Of a stretch of 64,000 nucleotides of DNA, positions 61,945 through 64,000 are shown one piece after another. Location: NCBI GenBank assembly GCA_010692425.1, contig JAAHHJ010000022.1, forward strand, positions 1 to 64,000. Direction: 5' to 3'. The notes below the pieces were generated by a model that saw only the letters and a program-made list of their open reading frames with translations, was not told the origin of the DNA and searched no databases. The number at the start of each line of letters is the position of its first letter. Position 1 is the stretch's first letter. The stretch comes from Symploca sp. SIO3C6 (GTDB taxonomy: Bacteria > Cyanobacteriota > Cyanobacteriia > Cyanobacteriales > Coleofasciculaceae). The translations under genes were made by a program, and so were the position numbers.

Positions 61945-62039
61945 GGAGCTGGGAGTTGGGATTTGGAAAAGATTTAGGAAAAAGCAATTACCCAAATCTT
62001 TGTCTGTGTTCAAAAGGATTGGGTTCACATCCCAGCTCC
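61945..62039. repeat. 95-bp long inverted repeat
   Basis: GGAGCTGGGA at 61945-61954 and TCCCAGCTCC at 62030-62039 are exact reverse complements. Inside, AAAGATTT and AAATCTTT pair again. It lies about 65 bp past the stop of the minus-strand histidine kinase and may be a hairpin terminator or a small repeat element. Confidence 0.4.
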
Positions 62040-62103
62040 GAAGCAGCATTAATCAGTAAGTCATTTTAACGCCAGGAGAGGTCAAGCTCAGAGCAATCAT
62101 CTT

Positions 62104-63450
62104 TCACTTTACAATTGGAATCGTGAAGTGAAAGCAACTACCTTGCTTTTTCCCAGCTGAAGTAGCCCAGATTTTCCCGCCCATGCCTTGAATAATTTGG
62201 CGACAAATAGCTAAGCCAATACCAGTGCCGCCAGCAGTGCGTTGTAGTGCATTTTCCTCTTGATAAAAATAGTTAAATATTGCTTCTAGTTGGCTGGGGG
62301 CAATGCCCCGACCAGTATCAGCTACAATCACTTCTAGCATTGGAGGAGGTACGCTTGCTTGAATTGCATCAACTTCAAAATTGTGCAGCAGAGCTTGAAT
62401 CTTCACTTCACCACTAGCTGCTGTGAACTTGCAGGCATTATCTATGAGTTTGCTTAAAACCTCTACAAGCTTGTCTCCATCGGCTTTAATTGGAGGCAGT
62501 TGAGGAGGCAGCTCAACTTTAATTTGGGGTAATTGTTCTTGCTCAGGCTTATTTTTCAAACCACTGAGGACTAAATCTAGGGCTTGCTGGAGATCAAGAG
62601 ATTCTGGGCGATTGTATACCTGCCCGTGTTCTAATCGAGAGAGGGTGAGGAAATCTTGAATCAGTTGGCGCAGGCGCTCAACGTCATTAAGAGCAATCTC
62701 TAGCATTACCTGCCGATACTGTGATTCCATCATCGGTTCACTAGCTAAACTCTCTAAACAAATCTGGATTGTAGACAAAGGAGTCCGCAATTCATGACCG
62801 ACAATAGCAATAAGGTTACTCCTAGTGTGTTCTAAGATTGCTAACTGGCGATTGAGTACTGCTATATCTTGATCTCTTTGGGCTTGAGTCAAAGCTTCCC
62901 TGGCTTGAGTGGTGATGGCTTCGACGCTAGACAATTGAACTTCTCGCCAGAGATAGGGTTTGGGTTCCCCTTGATGTAGCTCCAGCATCCTCAACAAAGC
63001 TTCTTCGAGGACTAAATCTAGAGCTTGTTGGAGTTCAAGAGATTCTCGACGATGATACACCTGCCCTTGTTCTAACTTGGAGAGAGTAAGCAAATCTTGA
63101 AGTAGTTGGTAAAGGCGCTGTGCATCCCTTAAGGCAATATCTAGCATTAGTTGCCGAAACCTGGGGAGTACTTCCCCTTCATTAGCTAGACTTTCCAAAC
63201 TAACTTGGATTGTAGAAAGGGGAGTCCAAAGTTCATGGGCAACAGTGGCAATGAGGTTACTTTGGGCGTTTTTTAGTAATTGTAACTGGCGATTGAGTGC
63301 TGCCAGTTGTTTGGCGGTGGGATGGGTATCGGCGGTGAGGCTCATTTTTTGGCTCTGGCACTCAATCACTAGAGTTATCCTCTGCTTCAAAAGCTCGCTC
63401 CCGAGCAAGTGTAACAATTTGTTAACTAATGTAACAGAAATGTTGCACAA
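62104..63450 (-). CDS. histidine kinase with duplicated HisKA domain
   Basis: The product has up to 448 residues, with no TM segment. Two HisKA dimerisation domains lie in tandem: the first (about 55-150) has AHELWTPLSTIQVSLESLA, the second (about 200-300) GHELRTPLSTIQICLESLA. They share QLxQDxLTLSxLEQGQVYxR and LELQQALDLVL. One HATPase_c domain follows: N-box LIDNACKFTA, G1 DTGRGIAPSQ, G2 GGTGIGLAIC. The first H-box has Trp in place of the usual Arg. The DICT-type sensor often found before this module is absent. ATG 63345 (MSLTADTHPT) may be the real start, giving 413 residues. Confidence 0.85.
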   Translation of the reverse strand: MCNISVTLVNKLLHLLGSELLKQRITLVIECQSQKMSLTADTHPTAKQLAALNRQLQLLKNAQSNLIATVAHELWTPLSTIQVSLESLANEGEVLPRFRQLMLDIALRDAQRLYQLLQDLLTLSKLEQGQVYHRRESLELQQALDLVLEEALLRMLELHQGEPKPYLWREVQLSSVEAITTQAREALTQAQRDQDIAVLNRQLAILEHTRSNLIAIVGHELRTPLSTIQICLESLASEPMMESQYRQVMLEIALNDVERLRQLIQDFLTLSRLEHGQVYNRPESLDLQQALDLVLSGLKNKPEQEQLPQIKVELPPQLPPIKADGDKLVEVLSKLIDNACKFTAASGEVKIQALLHNFEVDAIQASVPPPMLEVIVADTGRGIAPSQLEAIFNYFYQEENALQRTAGGTGIGLAICRQIIQGMGGKIWATSAGKKQGSCFHFTIPIVK

Positions 63451-63543
63451 TATAAAGACTACTTCGTCAGTAGCTAGCGATGGCTGCTGTTGTCGAAGAG
63501 TTCCAAAACGCTAAATATATTGATTGACAGCTAAACTCAGGAA

Positions 63544-64000
63544 ATGAGCCAAGATGTAATTGTCATTGGTAGTGGTATCGGTGGGTTAACTGCTGCTGCC
63601 CTGCTCGCTCGTTACGGAAAGCGAGTGCTAGTATGCGAAAGCCACACGATTGCCGGTGGTGCAGCTCATAGTTTTTCCCGTCGGGGTTTTAAGTTTGATT
63701 CTGGTCCTTCCTTTTACTGCGGTTTAGGCAAGAGTCGCCCTAGCCTTAATCCCTTGCGACAAGTGCTAGATGTCCTGGGTGAATCTCTAGCAACTGTTCC
63801 CTATGATCCTCTGGGGCATTACCATTTTCCGGAAGGAATTTTTGCAGTTTATAGCGATGCCCAGCGCTATCGGGAGGCAGTTGCTCAAATTACTCCCCAA
63901 GGAGCAAAGGAACTAGCTAGATTTGAACAGCGCCTGTTGCTACTCTACGAAGCCTTAAAGGAGATCCCGACAATTACCCTAAGAGCAGATTGGCAGCTAA
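63544..64000 (+). CDS. CrtISO/phytoene desaturase-like FAD oxidoreductase (cut by window end)
   Basis: The first 152 codons of a longer gene. The N-terminal FAD-binding fold is VIVIGSGIGGLTAAALLARY followed by VLVCESHTIAGGAAHSFSRR and GFKFDSGPSFYCGLG, typical of carotenoid isomerase and phytoene-desaturase-like enzymes. Exact substrate cannot be told from this part. ATG 63544 with AGGA just upstream. It is divergent from the histidine kinase. Confidence 0.88.
   Translation, partial: MSQDVIVIGSGIGGLTAAALLARYGKRVLVCESHTIAGGAAHSFSRRGFKFDSGPSFYCGLGKSRPSLNPLRQVLDVLGESLATVPYDPLGHYHFPEGIFAVYSDAQRYREAVAQITPQGAKELARFEQRLLLLYEALKEIPTITLRADWQL

Noticed and set aside
61990-62040. tRNA-like T-arm (TTGGG-TTCACAT-CCCAG)
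   Set aside because: The loop lacks the conserved base pattern, and no acceptor, D or anticodon arms can be placed; the segment belongs to the long inverted repeat.
1-64000. rRNA genes, tRNA genes, CRISPR arrays and prophage
   Set aside because: I looked for conserved rRNA segments, tRNA T-loops, repeat-spacer arrays and phage structural genes and saw none; a tRNA missed by eye remains possible.

Overview
This window looks like a chromosomal segment of a beta-cyanobacterium. The evidence is a complete beta-carboxysome shell and scaffold set (ccmK, ccmK, ccmL, ccmM with three RbcS-like repeats, ccmN, ccmO), an NDH-1 CO2-uptake gene set (ndhF/ndhD/CO2 hydration protein), a BicA-type bicarbonate transporter, many HIP1 octamers (GCGATCGC), and tandem heptanucleotide repeats of the kind known from filamentous cyanobacteria. 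The species cannot be fixed from the sequence alone.

Layout. 1-0.6 kb: the last codons and right-end hairpin of an IS200/IS605-type tnpB element, abutting a truncated ricin-lectin-like gene. 0.8-9.6 kb: housekeeping and accessory genes (FemAB/GNAT-like protein, Cache-HAMP histidine kinase, 2H phosphoesterase-like DUF1868, the cobalamin genes cobH and cobL, a zinc-ribbon MBL protein). 9.8-12 kb: a PadR regulator with several small membrane proteins and two palindromes sharing the same half-sites. 12-21 kb: PEP synthase, an M15 peptidase, a Uma2 protein, a trypsin-fold protease, a GH116 glycosidase and a five-repeat protein. 21-32 kb: a cyclic-nucleotide-binding protein with an MFS-HEAT transporter, infC, an alpha/beta hydrolase, ilvN, a pentapeptide-repeat membrane protein, a TrkA-C membrane protein, an O-methyltransferase and trhO. 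32-40 kb: a type I restriction-modification locus whose hsdM and hsdR both carry in-frame stops, with a ParD/ParE-like toxin-antitoxin cassette lodged between two 115-bp direct repeats just before hsdS. 40-59 kb: a carbon-acquisition supercluster (cupB-like/ndhD4/ndhF4 divergent from ccmKKLMN, then tnpB, modA-modBC, bicA divergent from ccmO, then a CmpR/CcmR-type LysR regulator). 60-64 kb: an MscS channel, a candidate structured RNA on the minus strand, a histidine kinase with a duplicated HisKA domain, and the start of a CrtISO/phytoene-desaturase-like FAD enzyme.

How the genes work together. The 40-59 kb block supplies an inorganic-carbon concentrating mechanism: NDH-1-coupled CO2 hydration, sodium/bicarbonate uptake, carboxysome assembly and probably its LysR regulator. 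An unrelated molybdate transporter and a TnpB element sit inside it.

The non-coding DNA is also rich. A 109-bp element (TATAGC...GCTATA ends) occurs three times plus one solo end, and a 69-bp element (AGACATCTCC...GGAGATGTCT) occurs twice in opposite orientations. There are three IS605-like right-end hairpins, five kinds of heptad repeat, and several perfect palindromes. The strongest unusual signals are the triple in-frame-stop hsd locus with its repeat-flanked toxin-antitoxin insertion, the carbon supercluster, the MFS-HEAT/CNBD pair and the candidate RNA near 61.3 kb. No single clearly new multi-gene system was proven.
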